Origin: Firmicutes bacterium CAG:646
GTDB taxonomy: Bacteria > Bacillota > Clostridia > Lachnospirales > Lachnospiraceae
Reading direction: 5' to 3'
DNA length: 49,459 bases
Assembly: GCA_000432335.1 (NCBI GenBank)
Contig: HF995356.1
Location: forward strand, 1 to 49,459
This document shows, piece after piece, positions 1-7,716 of the stretch. The position numbers and the translations under genes were made by a program. A model generated the notes under the pieces. That model ran no database searches. It worked only from the letters and a program-made list of their open reading frames with translations, and was not told where the DNA came from. Every line of letters starts with the position of its first letter. Position 1 is the first letter of the stretch.

Positions 1-135
1 GCAGGAATACAGAAGAAATCTTCATACGCTAGGATAATGTTAATATGCCGTCCAGCGGTAATTGCGATTATAAAGATGAACACACGAATCATTATAAGTG
101 ATGGAATTGTAGAAGAATATCTACTGGAAGCCTAA
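1..135 (+). CDS. 3' end of an unidentified gene (partial)
   Basis: Frame 1 is open from the window edge to a TAA at 133-135, giving 44 residues of a protein whose start lies outside the window. The end reads about like ...IIISDGIVEEYLLEA. I do not recognise a family. The main support is that a long stem-loop with a T-rich 3' arm begins three bases after the stop codon, as expected of a real transcript end. Base composition is AT-rich like the next 1.6 kb, so it probably belongs to the same accessory patch. It could also be chance coding potential. Confidence 0.35.
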   Translation, partial: AGIQKKSSYARIMLICRPAVIAIIKMNTRIIISDGIVEEYLLEA

Positions 136-137
136 GT

Positions 138-188
138 AAAAAGAAAAAGTGCGAATGAGAAAATCGAACATTTGTGCTTTTTCTTTTT
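138..188 (+). terminator. Rho-independent terminator-like hairpin
   Basis: The arms at 138-157 and 169-188 pair over 20 positions if G-U pairs are allowed. The outer part is an A/G-rich arm against CTTTTTCTTTTT, and the loop is 11 nt. It sits directly behind the stop codon of the partial ORF at 1-135 and ends in a T-rich stretch. Confidence 0.55.
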
Positions 189-428
189 CTAATCTATATA
201 CTTTTAAAAATTGTTTTGTTATAATGAGTTTGTTACATAGCAGAAAGATATCAGATACTGTCTGGTATTATTCTGTATTATCAAATGATGTTTTGTCCGC
301 AAAAATCTATTTTGTGACTTTTACTCGACATGATTTGAAAAAGACGTGTATGGGGCATAGATTTTGCTATGGATAAATTTATTTTGAAAGGCTCATGTAG
401 GCTGAATATGGTAAAAGAACACATTTAA
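189..428. other. AT-rich gap without a credible gene
   Basis: No ORF here has a ribosome binding site or recognisable product. The 75-codon frame at 149-376 starts inside the terminator hairpin and looks like noise. An extended -10 element (TG at 217-218, TATAAT at 220-225) could have driven the broken TIR gene downstream, but no clear -35 is visible. Confidence 0.4.
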
Positions 429-726
429 TATCAATATTTAAACAATTTTAATTCATGTACATTTTATAGAGTGGAAGACATTGATGAGCAATTTGAATTA
501 ATGCGCTTTGGGCCAGAAATTAGTGTGTTGGAATGGAGCGGATATTGTATGCGACCGTTTGGAAAAGAAAAACAAGTTTTTATTAGTCATTCTTCAAAGG
601 ATAAAAAAGATGTGGAAAAGATTTAACGGTATGGTTTGATTTGATAAGTATAGTATATCTGTTGATGATTCAATTACAGAAAGTGTTCAAACGGGAATAG
701 AGAAGAGAATTAAAGGATGTGAATAT
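429..726 (+). pseudogene. Decayed TIR-domain gene fragment
   Basis: The frame open at 429-623 encodes a stretch (VEDIDEQFELMRFGPE... at 471 onward) that runs into KQVFISHSSKDKKDVEKI. This is a typical TIR-domain first strand and box 1, and it stops at TAA 624-626. The next TIR elements appear in other frames: VWFD at 629-640, then SISVDDSITESVQTGIEK at 652-705, which matches the usual box-2 region of bacterial TIR domains. About a dozen residues between DVEKI and VWFD are missing. The last fragment is in frame with, and runs straight into, the ATG of the DUF1016 gene at 727. What is seen is a TIR domain broken by at least two frame changes and cut off before its later strands. TIR domains in bacteria are mostly NAD-consuming immune effectors; here that activity must be lost. 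Confidence 0.7.
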
Positions 727-1773
727 ATGGATAATATTCAAAATGAAATTTTTTATAACAAAGTAATAGAATTGTTCCAAAATGCTAAGAAAAATTTGTC
801 TGTTGCAATTAATATGACAATGGTATATTCCTATTATGAAGCAGGGCGAATGATTATTGAAGAGGAACAGGATGGAAAAGAACGTGCTTCATATGGAAAA
901 TATATTTTGAGAGAATTATCAGAACGTTTAACAGAAAAATTTGGACGGGGCTATTCGTATGATAATCTAAAGTTAATGAGAAAATTTTATTTAGTTTATT
1001 CTAAGGATTCAATTGGGGAAACAGCGTTTCCCCAATCTGAAAGATTGCCAATTACAAAAGAAGGAAGAAAATTTTATTTGAGTTGGTCTCATTATCTTAT
1101 TTTGATGAGGATAAATAATGTCGAAGAACGCCATTTTTATGAAATCGAAGCATATAGAAATAGCTGGAGCAAAGGTGAGTTATCAAGACAGTATGGAAGT
1201 TCTTTATATGAGAGATTGGTATTGAGTAGAAATAAAGAAGAAGTAATGCGTCTTGCAACAGAAGGACAAATGATCGAAAAGCCAGAAGACATATTCAAAG
1301 ATCCTTATATATTAGAATTTACAGGTCTTCCTGAACTGGTTACATATTCTGAAACAGAATTGGAAAATAGAATTATAGATAATTTGCAAAAGTTCTTATT
1401 AGAACTAGGAAGAGGCTTTACATTTGTAGGTAGACAAGTCAGATTGACATTTGAAGAAGAACATTTCCGAGTAGATTTGGTATTTTATAATCGCTTGTTG
1501 CGTTGTTTTGTATTGTTTGATTTGAAAATTGGACAGTTGAAGCATCAGGATATAGGGCAGATGCAGATGTATGTCAATTATTATGACCGAAAAGTTAAAT
1601 TGGATGATGAAAATTCAACAATAGGTATTATCATCTGCAAGGATAAGAAAGATGCTATTGTAGAAATGACATTACCTAAAGATAATAATCAGATATTTGC
1701 GAGTAAATATGAGACGGTACTTCCTAGTAAAGAAGAGCTACAAACATTATTAGAAGATAAAAATTTGGAATAA
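727..1773 (+). CDS. YhcG/DUF1016-family PD-(D/E)XK nuclease domain protein
   Basis: 348 residues, the usual length for the family. The N-terminal half is the helical DUF1016_N region, with the family-typical YYEAGRMI and LSWSHYLILMRI segments. The C-terminal half is the YhcG nuclease domain: D250 (RVDLVFYN), D265-x-K267 (FDLKIG), Q278 (GQMQMYVNYYD) and TIGIIICKDK. D265 replaces the usual Glu of the motif, which is common in this family. AAAGG at 712-716 is the ribosome binding site. These proteins are predicted nucleases often found near restriction-modification or toxin-antitoxin loci; the biochemical role of most is unknown. The gene is clearly more AT-rich than uvrB, 30 bp downstream, which suggests acquisition. 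It appears intact. Confidence 0.85.
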   Translation: MDNIQNEIFYNKVIELFQNAKKNLSVAINMTMVYSYYEAGRMIIEEEQDGKERASYGKYILRELSERLTEKFGRGYSYDNLKLMRKFYLVYSKDSIGETAFPQSERLPITKEGRKFYLSWSHYLILMRINNVEERHFYEIEAYRNSWSKGELSRQYGSSLYERLVLSRNKEEVMRLATEGQMIEKPEDIFKDPYILEFTGLPELVTYSETELENRIIDNLQKFLLELGRGFTFVGRQVRLTFEEEHFRVDLVFYNRLLRCFVLFDLKIGQLKHQDIGQMQMYVNYYDRKVKLDDENSTIGIIICKDKKDAIVEMTLPKDNNQIFASKYETVLPSKEELQTLLEDKNLE

Positions 1774-1803
1774 AAGAGGAATGATTTGAACAGAGGAGAG
1801 ACT

Positions 1804-3789
1804 ATGGATCATTTTGAATTAGTATCAGAATACGCCCCAACCGGCGATCAGCCACAAGCCATCGAACAGCTTGTAAAAGGCTTTCAAGAAGGCAATCAAT
1901 GCCAGACTTTACTAGGGGTTACAGGCTCTGGTAAGACGTTTACCATGGCCAATGTTATTAAAGAATTGAACAAGCCAACATTGATTATCGCACACAACAA
2001 AACCCTGGCTGCCCAGTTATATGGAGAATTCAAAGAATTCTTCCCAAATAACGCAGTAGAGTACTTCGTATCTTACTATGACTACTACCAGCCGGAGGCT
2101 TACGTTCCATCCACCGACACTTATATTGCCAAGGATTCTGCTATCAATGAAGAGATTGACAAGCTACGGCTTTCTGCTACGGCGGCCTTATCGGAGCGGA
2201 AGGATGTAATTATTATTTCCAGTGTGTCCTGCATTTACGGTATTGGAAGTCCCAAGGATTATCAGAATATGATCGTGTCCCTGCGTCCGGGGATGGAAAA
2301 AGACAGAGACGAGGTGATCCGCAGTCTGATCGATATGCAGTACGACCGAAATGAGATGGATTTTCACCGGGGAACGTTCCGGGTACGGGGAGATGTGGTA
2401 GAGATTATTCCGGCGTATGAATCAGATGTGGCGATCCGGGTGGAATTTTTTGGGGACGAAGTGGACAGAATTACAGAAGTGGATGTACTTACCGGGGAGA
2501 TTAAACGGGAGCTGAATCATATCGCTTTGTATCCTGCTTCTCACTATGTGGTTCCGATGGAACGGATTTTGGAAGCATCGAAGGATATTGAGGAAGAACT
2601 TCAGGAGCAGGTCACCTTCTTTAAAAGCGAGGACAAGCTTTTAGAGGCGCAGCGGATCAGCGAGCGGACAAATTTTGACCTGGAAATGATGAAAGAGACG
2701 GGATTTTGTTCCGGCATTGAAAATTATTCCCGGCATCTGGCGGGACTCAAACCGGGAGAGCCGCCGTACACATTGATGGACTATTTTGGAGATGATTATC
2801 TGATCATTATTGATGAGTCGCATATAACGGTTCCTCAGATACGGGGAATGTATGCGGGAGATCAGTCACGAAAGAGTACGCTGGTGGATTACGGTTTTCG
2901 GCTTCCGTCTGCGAAGGATAACCGTCCGCTGAATTTCGGGGAATTTGAGGAACGGATCGATCAGGTGATGTTTGTATCAGCAACACCAGGTCCTTATGAG
3001 GAGAGTCATGAATTGCTGCGGGCAGAGCAGATTATCCGTCCCACCGGTCTGCTGGACCCCTATGTGGAGGTGCGCCCGGTAGAAGGGCAGATTGATGATC
3101 TGATCGGAGAGGTTAACCGGGAAGTGGAGAAACATAATAAGATTCTGGTGACCACGCTTACTAAAAGAATGGCGGAAGAATTGACGGATTATATGCGGGA
3201 TATGGGAATCAGGGTAAAGTATCTTCATTCGGACATCGATACGCTGGAGCGTACAGAGATTATTCGGGATATGCGCCTGGATGTATTTGACGTATTGGTG
3301 GGAATCAATCTTTTGAGGGAGGGACTGGATATTCCGGAGATTTCCCTGGTAGCCATTTTGGATGCGGATAAGGAAGGCTTTCTCCGTTCCGAGACGTCTT
3401 TGATCCAGACCATAGGCCGCGCAGCGAGAAATGCGGAAGGTCATGTGATTATGTATGCAGATTCTATCACGGATTCCATGGGAAGAGCGATAGAAGAAAC
3501 GCAGAGAAGAAGAGAAATTCAGGAACAATATAATAAGGAACATGGGATCACGCCTCAGACGATCAAAAAAGCTGTCCGTGATCTGATCAGTATTTCCAGG
3601 GAAGTGGCAAAGACAGAGAAAACCCTGGAAAAAGATATGGAATCTATGAGCAGAAAAGAGCTGGAAGCTCTGATCGGAAAAGTACAGAAGCAGATGAAAG
3701 CCGCCGCAGCAGAACTGAACTTTGAAATGGCTGCGGAATTGAGAGATAAGATGGTAGAATTGAAAAAAAATCTGGCGGAACTGGATTAA
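1804..3789 (+). CDS. uvrB: Excinuclease ABC subunit UvrB
   Basis: The damage-verifying helicase-like subunit of nucleotide excision repair, which is loaded by UvrA and recruits UvrC. It has 661 residues, a normal length. Walker A is GVTGSGKT at residues 38-45. The beta-hairpin region contains YYDYYQPEAYVP, and helicase motif VI is QTIGRAARN. The C-terminal UVR motif (coiled coil that contacts UvrC) covers about the last 40 residues. The frame is open from TTG 1786, but I place the start at ATG 1804 because GAGGAGAG lies just in front of it. No uvrA or uvrC follows; the next gene is hrcA. The first roughly 120 codons use many C-ending codons (ttc, tac, gcc), while the rest prefers ttt and tat, so the gene may be a recombination mosaic. 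Confidence 0.97.
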   Translation: MDHFELVSEYAPTGDQPQAIEQLVKGFQEGNQCQTLLGVTGSGKTFTMANVIKELNKPTLIIAHNKTLAAQLYGEFKEFFPNNAVEYFVSYYDYYQPEAYVPSTDTYIAKDSAINEEIDKLRLSATAALSERKDVIIISSVSCIYGIGSPKDYQNMIVSLRPGMEKDRDEVIRSLIDMQYDRNEMDFHRGTFRVRGDVVEIIPAYESDVAIRVEFFGDEVDRITEVDVLTGEIKRELNHIALYPASHYVVPMERILEASKDIEEELQEQVTFFKSEDKLLEAQRISERTNFDLEMMKETGFCSGIENYSRHLAGLKPGEPPYTLMDYFGDDYLIIIDESHITVPQIRGMYAGDQSRKSTLVDYGFRLPSAKDNRPLNFGEFEERIDQVMFVSATPGPYEESHELLRAEQIIRPTGLLDPYVEVRPVEGQIDDLIGEVNREVEKHNKILVTTLTKRMAEELTDYMRDMGIRVKYLHSDIDTLERTEIIRDMRLDVFDVLVGINLLREGLDIPEISLVAILDADKEGFLRSETSLIQTIGRAARNAEGHVIMYADSITDSMGRAIEETQRRREIQEQYNKEHGITPQTIKKAVRDLISISREVAKTEKTLEKDMESMSRKELEALIGKVQKQMKAAAAELNFEMAAELRDKMVELKKNLAELD

Positions 3790-3816
3790 AAACATGAAAA
3801 AATTTATAGAATACCA

Positions 3817-3845
3817 TTGACAAATTTTGACCTCAGTGCTATCTT
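3817..3845 (+). promoter_or_regulatory. Sigma-A promoter of the hrcA operon
   Basis: A perfect -35 TTGACA (3817-3822) is followed after 17 bp by TATCTT (3840-3845). The CIRCE operator starts 13 bp further on, so HrcA would block transcription at or just after the start point. Confidence 0.8.
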
Positions 3846-3858
3846 AAATACATGGATG

Positions 3859-3885
3859 TTAGCACTCCACTAGATTGAGTGCTAA
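3859..3885 (+). promoter_or_regulatory. CIRCE operator of hrcA-grpE-dnaK-dnaJ
   Basis: TTAGCACTC, nine bases, then GAGTGCTAA: an exact match to the CIRCE consensus bound by HrcA. It sits between the promoter and hrcA and means the operon is autoregulated and heat-inducible. It also rules out the in-frame TTG at 3875 as the hrcA start. Confidence 0.97.
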
Positions 3886-3919
3886 CAATTCAAAAAAGGA
3901 ACTGGGGAAGAGGTGGAAA

Positions 3920-4960
3920 ATGGTGCAGGAGTTGGATGAGAGAAAAAGAAAGATTCTGAAAGCAATTATCCAGACTTATCTGGAGACGGGAGAACCTGTA
4001 GGATCCAGAACCATTTCCAAATATACAGATCTTAATCTCAGCTCCGCGACGATCCGAAATGAGATGTCCGATCTGGATGAACTGGGTTATATTCTTCAGC
4101 CGCATACTTCAGCAGGAAGGATTCCTTCTGATATGGGATATCGGCTCTATGTCGATGAATTGATGAAGGAAAAAGAGCAGGAAGTATCTGAGATCAAAGA
4201 GATGATGATCGAAAAGACGGATCGCATGGAGAAAGTTCTGAAGCAGGTGGTAAAAGTTCTTGCATCGAATACGAATTACGCAACGATGATCACGGGTCCT
4301 GCGTACCATCATAACAAGGTAAAGTTTATTCAGCTTTCCAAAGTAAATGAGGAACAGTTACTGGCAGTGATCGTTACAGAAGGGAATCTGGTGAAGAATC
4401 AGATCATCCATCTGGATGGAGCGATCGATGATGAACAGATTTTGAAATTGAATCTGCTGCTGAATACTCAGTTGAATGGCTTGACGGTGGAAGAGATCAG
4501 CCTTGGCATGATTACCAAGTTAAAAGAGCAGGCAGGGGTACACAGCGGCGTTGTGAGCAGAGTGCTGGATACGATTGCAGAATCTATTTCTTCTGATGCA
4601 GAGGAAGTACCTGTTTATACCAGCGGAGCAAACAATATTTTCAAATATCCGGAGCTTTCCGACAGTAGCAAGGCCAGCGAGCTGATTTCTGCATTTGAGG
4701 AGAAAAAGCTTCTGGTTGATATGATCAGAGATACCGGACCTGATCCTACAGAGAATACAGGCATTCAGGTATATATTGGAAATGAAGGTCCCATATCCAC
4801 GATGAAAGACTGCAGTGTGGTAACCGCATCGTATGATCTGGGCGAGGGGATGAAAGGGACGATCGGTATTATAGGTCCCAAGCGTATGGACTATGAAAAT
4901 GTGGTAGATAATCTGAAAACATTGAAGGTCCAGCTTGATAACATATTCAAAAAGCCGTAG
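3920..4960 (+). CDS. hrcA: Heat-inducible transcription repressor HrcA
   Basis: The repressor of class I heat-shock genes; it binds CIRCE and needs GroEL for folding and activity. It has 346 residues from ATG 3920, which follows GAGGTGG. The frame is open further upstream, but an earlier start would lie inside the CIRCE element. The N-terminal winged helix includes EPVGSRTIS and LSSATIRNEMSDLDELGY, followed by the family motif LQPHTSAGRIPSD. The rest is the GAF-like and dimerisation region. It is the first gene of hrcA-grpE-dnaK-dnaJ, the standard Firmicute order. A second CIRCE precedes groES at 27363, so one repressor would control both chaperone systems of this window. Confidence 0.97.
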   Translation: MVQELDERKRKILKAIIQTYLETGEPVGSRTISKYTDLNLSSATIRNEMSDLDELGYILQPHTSAGRIPSDMGYRLYVDELMKEKEQEVSEIKEMMIEKTDRMEKVLKQVVKVLASNTNYATMITGPAYHHNKVKFIQLSKVNEEQLLAVIVTEGNLVKNQIIHLDGAIDDEQILKLNLLLNTQLNGLTVEEISLGMITKLKEQAGVHSGVVSRVLDTIAESISSDAEEVPVYTSGANNIFKYPELSDSSKASELISAFEEKKLLVDMIRDTGPDPTENTGIQVYIGNEGPISTMKDCSVVTASYDLGEGMKGTIGIIGPKRMDYENVVDNLKTLKVQLDNIFKKP

Positions 4961-4978
4961 AAAGGTGGAATGTGAAAA

Positions 4979-5617
4979 ATGACAGAAGAAAATAAGAATT
5001 CTGTAGAAGAAACCGTGGAAGATGTGAAAGAGAATGATATTCCGGTGGAAGATACAGAATCTGTAGAAGATCAGACAACAGAGACTCCGGCAGGAGAAGA
5101 AACTGTTTCCGAGAATGGAGAAGAAGCGATAGCAGAAGAAGAGACAAAAGAAAGAAAATTCTTTGGAAAGAAAAAAGAGAAAAAAGATAAGAAAGACGAA
5201 AAAATCGAAGAGCTGACAGATAAGGTAAAACGTCAGATGGCAGAGTTTGACAACTACAGAAAACGTACAGAAAAAGAGAAAGCAAGTATGTATATTGTAG
5301 GCGCCAAAGATATTGTAGAGAAGATTCTTCCAGTGGTAGACAACTTTGAAAGAGGTCTGGCTATGGCGGAAGGAAGTGAAGATCCTTTTGTGGAAGGAAT
5401 GGAAAAAATCTACAAACAGTTAATGACCACATTGGATGAGATGGGCGTGAAACCTATTGAGGCAGTGGGACAGGAATTTAATCCGGATTTCCATAATGCA
5501 GTGATGCATGTGGAGGATGAAGAAGCTGGAGAGAATGTGATCGTAGAGGAATTCCAGAAGGGTTATCTTTACAAAGATTTTGTAGTTCGTCACAGTATGG
5601 TAAAAGTAGCTAACTAA
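4979..5617 (+). CDS. grpE: Nucleotide exchange factor GrpE
   Basis: The co-chaperone that releases ADP from DnaK. It has 212 residues. The first roughly 75 residues are a low-complexity stretch rich in Glu and Lys, longer than in Escherichia coli. The long helix follows (EELTDKVKRQMAEFDNYRKR), then the beta-domain with PIEAVGQEFNPDFHNAVMH and the C-terminal GYLYKDFVVRHSMVKVA signature. The gene starts 18 bp after hrcA, with AAAGGTGGAA as ribosome binding site, and is followed 41 bp later by dnaK. Confidence 0.97.
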   Translation: MTEENKNSVEETVEDVKENDIPVEDTESVEDQTTETPAGEETVSENGEEAIAEEETKERKFFGKKKEKKDKKDEKIEELTDKVKRQMAEFDNYRKRTEKEKASMYIVGAKDIVEKILPVVDNFERGLAMAEGSEDPFVEGMEKIYKQLMTTLDEMGVKPIEAVGQEFNPDFHNAVMHVEDEEAGENVIVEEFQKGYLYKDFVVRHSMVKVAN

Positions 5618-5658
5618 CAACTATTTTAATAGATTATAATTTTCAGGAGGAAAAAATC

Positions 5659-7536
5659 ATGGGAAAAATTATTGGTATTGATTTAGGTACAACGAACAGC
5701 TGTGTAGCTGTTATGGAAGGTGGAAAACCAACCGTTATTACAAATGCAGAAGGATCCAGAACAACACCGTCTGTTGTAGCATTTACAAAAACAGGTGAAA
5801 GACTGGTAGGTGAACCGGCAAAACGTCAGGCAGTAACAAACGCTGACAAAACAATTTCTTCTATTAAGAGACATATGGGAACCGATTACAGAGTAGGTAT
5901 TGATGATAAAAAATATTCTCCACAGGAGATTTCCGCTATGATTCTGCAGAAGATGAAAGCAGATGCAGAAAATTATCTGGGTGAGAAAGTGACAGAAGCA
6001 GTTATCACTGTTCCGGCTTATTTTAATGATGCTCAGCGTCAGGCAACAAAAGATGCAGGTAAGATCGCAGGTCTGGATGTAAAACGTATCATCAACGAGC
6101 CTACAGCAGCAGCGCTGGCTTATGGTCTGGATAACGAAACAGAACAGAAAATCATGGTATATGATTTGGGCGGCGGTACTTTCGACGTATCTATCATTGA
6201 GATTGGTGACGGAGTTATCGAGGTTCTGTCTACAGCAGGTGATAACCATCTGGGTGGAGATGACTTTGACCAGAAGATCGCAGATTATATGCTGGAAGAG
6301 TTCAGAAGAACAGAAGGCGTAGATCTGTCCAATGATAAGATGGCTCTGCAGAGAATCAAAGAAGCAGCTGAAAAAGCGAAAAAAGAGCTGTCTTCCGCAA
6401 CAACAACAAATATTAACCTGCCGTTCATCACTGCAACAGCAGAAGGACCAAAACATTTTGATATGAACCTGACAAAAGCGAAATTTGATGAACTGACACA
6501 CGATCTGGTAGAAAAAACTGCAGAACCGGTAAGAAGAGCACTGGCTGACGCAGGTCTGAACGCATCGGAACTGAGCAAAGTCCTGCTGGTTGGTGGATCT
6601 ACACGTATTCCGGCAGTACAGGATAAAGTAAAACAGCTGACCGGTCATGAACCAAGCAAAACTCTGAATCCAGATGAGTGTGTTGCTCTGGGAGCTTCCG
6701 TACAGGGTGGTAAATTAGCTGGTGACACAGGCGCAGGCGATATCCTTCTTCTGGATGTTACTCCACTGTCACTGTCTATTGAGACCATGGGTGGTATTGC
6801 AACAAGACTGATCGAGAGAAATACAACCATTCCTACCAAGAAGAGCCAGATCTTCTCTACAGCAGCAGACAATCAGACTGCAGTAGATATCAACGTAGTA
6901 CAGGGTGAGAGACAGTTTGCAAAAGATAATAAATCTCTGGGACAGTTCCGTTTGGATGGAATTCCGCCAGCAAGAAGAGGTGTTCCGCAGATCGAAGTTA
7001 CCTTTGATATTGATGCCAACGGTATTGTAAATGTATCTGCAAAAGATCTGGGAACAGGAAAAGAGCAGCATATTACCATCACTGCAGGTTCTAACATGTC
7101 TGATTCCGATATTGATAAGGCAGTAAAAGAAGCGGCAGAATATGAAGCTCAGGATAAGAAGAGAAAAGAAGCAATCGACACCAGAAATGATGCAGACGCG
7201 ATGGTATTCCAGACAGAAAAAGCGATGGAAGAAGTAGGCGATAAGATCGATGCTAATGATAAGACAGCTGTAGAGGCGGATCTGAATGCGCTGAAAGATC
7301 TGATCGCAAAAACTCCGGCAGAAGAGATGACAGATGCTCAGGTTGCTGATATCAAAGCGGCAAAAGAAAAACTGATGCAGAGCGCACAGAAACTGTTTGC
7401 AAAGGTATATGAGCAGGCACAGGGCGCAGCTGGTGCGCAGGGTGCAGGTCCTAACCCAAATCCGGGAGCAGCACAGGGAGGAAATGAAGCAGGTTACGGC
7501 GATGATGTCGTAGATGCAGATTATAAAGAGGTATAA
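5659..7536 (+). CDS. dnaK: Hsp70 chaperone DnaK
   Basis: The ATP-dependent cytosolic chaperone that works with DnaJ and GrpE. It has 625 residues. The ATPase domain starts with IIGIDLGTTNSCVAV and has VITVPAYFNDAQRQATKDAG and VYDLGGGTFDVSI. As in other Gram-positive DnaKs it lacks the extra segment of about 25 residues present in proteobacterial DnaK. The substrate domain contains DVTPLSLSIETMGG. The tail is rich in Ala, Gly and Gln and ends DDVVDADYKEV. A strong AGGAGG lies in front of the ATG. Codon use is that of a highly expressed gene. Confidence 0.99.
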   Translation: MGKIIGIDLGTTNSCVAVMEGGKPTVITNAEGSRTTPSVVAFTKTGERLVGEPAKRQAVTNADKTISSIKRHMGTDYRVGIDDKKYSPQEISAMILQKMKADAENYLGEKVTEAVITVPAYFNDAQRQATKDAGKIAGLDVKRIINEPTAAALAYGLDNETEQKIMVYDLGGGTFDVSIIEIGDGVIEVLSTAGDNHLGGDDFDQKIADYMLEEFRRTEGVDLSNDKMALQRIKEAAEKAKKELSSATTTNINLPFITATAEGPKHFDMNLTKAKFDELTHDLVEKTAEPVRRALADAGLNASELSKVLLVGGSTRIPAVQDKVKQLTGHEPSKTLNPDECVALGASVQGGKLAGDTGAGDILLLDVTPLSLSIETMGGIATRLIERNTTIPTKKSQIFSTAADNQTAVDINVVQGERQFAKDNKSLGQFRLDGIPPARRGVPQIEVTFDIDANGIVNVSAKDLGTGKEQHITITAGSNMSDSDIDKAVKEAAEYEAQDKKRKEAIDTRNDADAMVFQTEKAMEEVGDKIDANDKTAVEADLNALKDLIAKTPAEEMTDAQVADIKAAKEKLMQSAQKLFAKVYEQAQGAAGAQGAGPNPNPGAAQGGNEAGYGDDVVDADYKEV

Positions 7537-7589
7537 GAGAAGCTGTTGATATCCTGTAAAAGGAAATGACAGTGCCGGAAGGCCCAAAG

Positions 7590-7620
7590 GGGACGGGGAT
7601 ACAAAGAGTGTCTCCGTCCC
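7590..7620 (+). other. Stem-loop in the dnaK-dnaJ gap
   Basis: GGGACGGGGA (7590-7599) and TCTCCGTCCC (7611-7620) pair over 10 bp with one G-U pair around an 11-nt loop. No T-run follows, so it is probably not a full terminator. It may be an mRNA processing or attenuation site that lowers dnaJ relative to dnaK. Confidence 0.5.
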
Positions 7621-7716
7621 TATAGCTGTGTATAAAAGGGAAAACGGTAAGAAGAGGGAAATTTGTAAGGCGATAGCGTCAGATACGTGGCAGGAATACA
7701 TGAAAGGTGAAAAAAG

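Noticed and set aside
149..376. 75-codon ORF in the AT-rich start of the window
   Set aside because: It begins inside a terminator hairpin, lacks a ribosome binding site and shows no coding signature.
429..1773. An intact TIR plus nuclease two-gene defence system
   Set aside because: The TIR frame is broken by stops and frame changes and lacks its later half, so only the nuclease can be functional.
2977..3795. Minus-strand ORF (272 codons) opposite uvrB
   Set aside because: Complement of conserved UvrB codons. Its His/Phe-rich product resembles nothing, and the + strand frame is unmistakable.
5683..6648. Minus-strand ORF (321 codons) opposite the dnaK ATPase domain
   Set aside because: Very Cys-rich shadow of dnaK codon bias, with no ribosome binding site or family resemblance.
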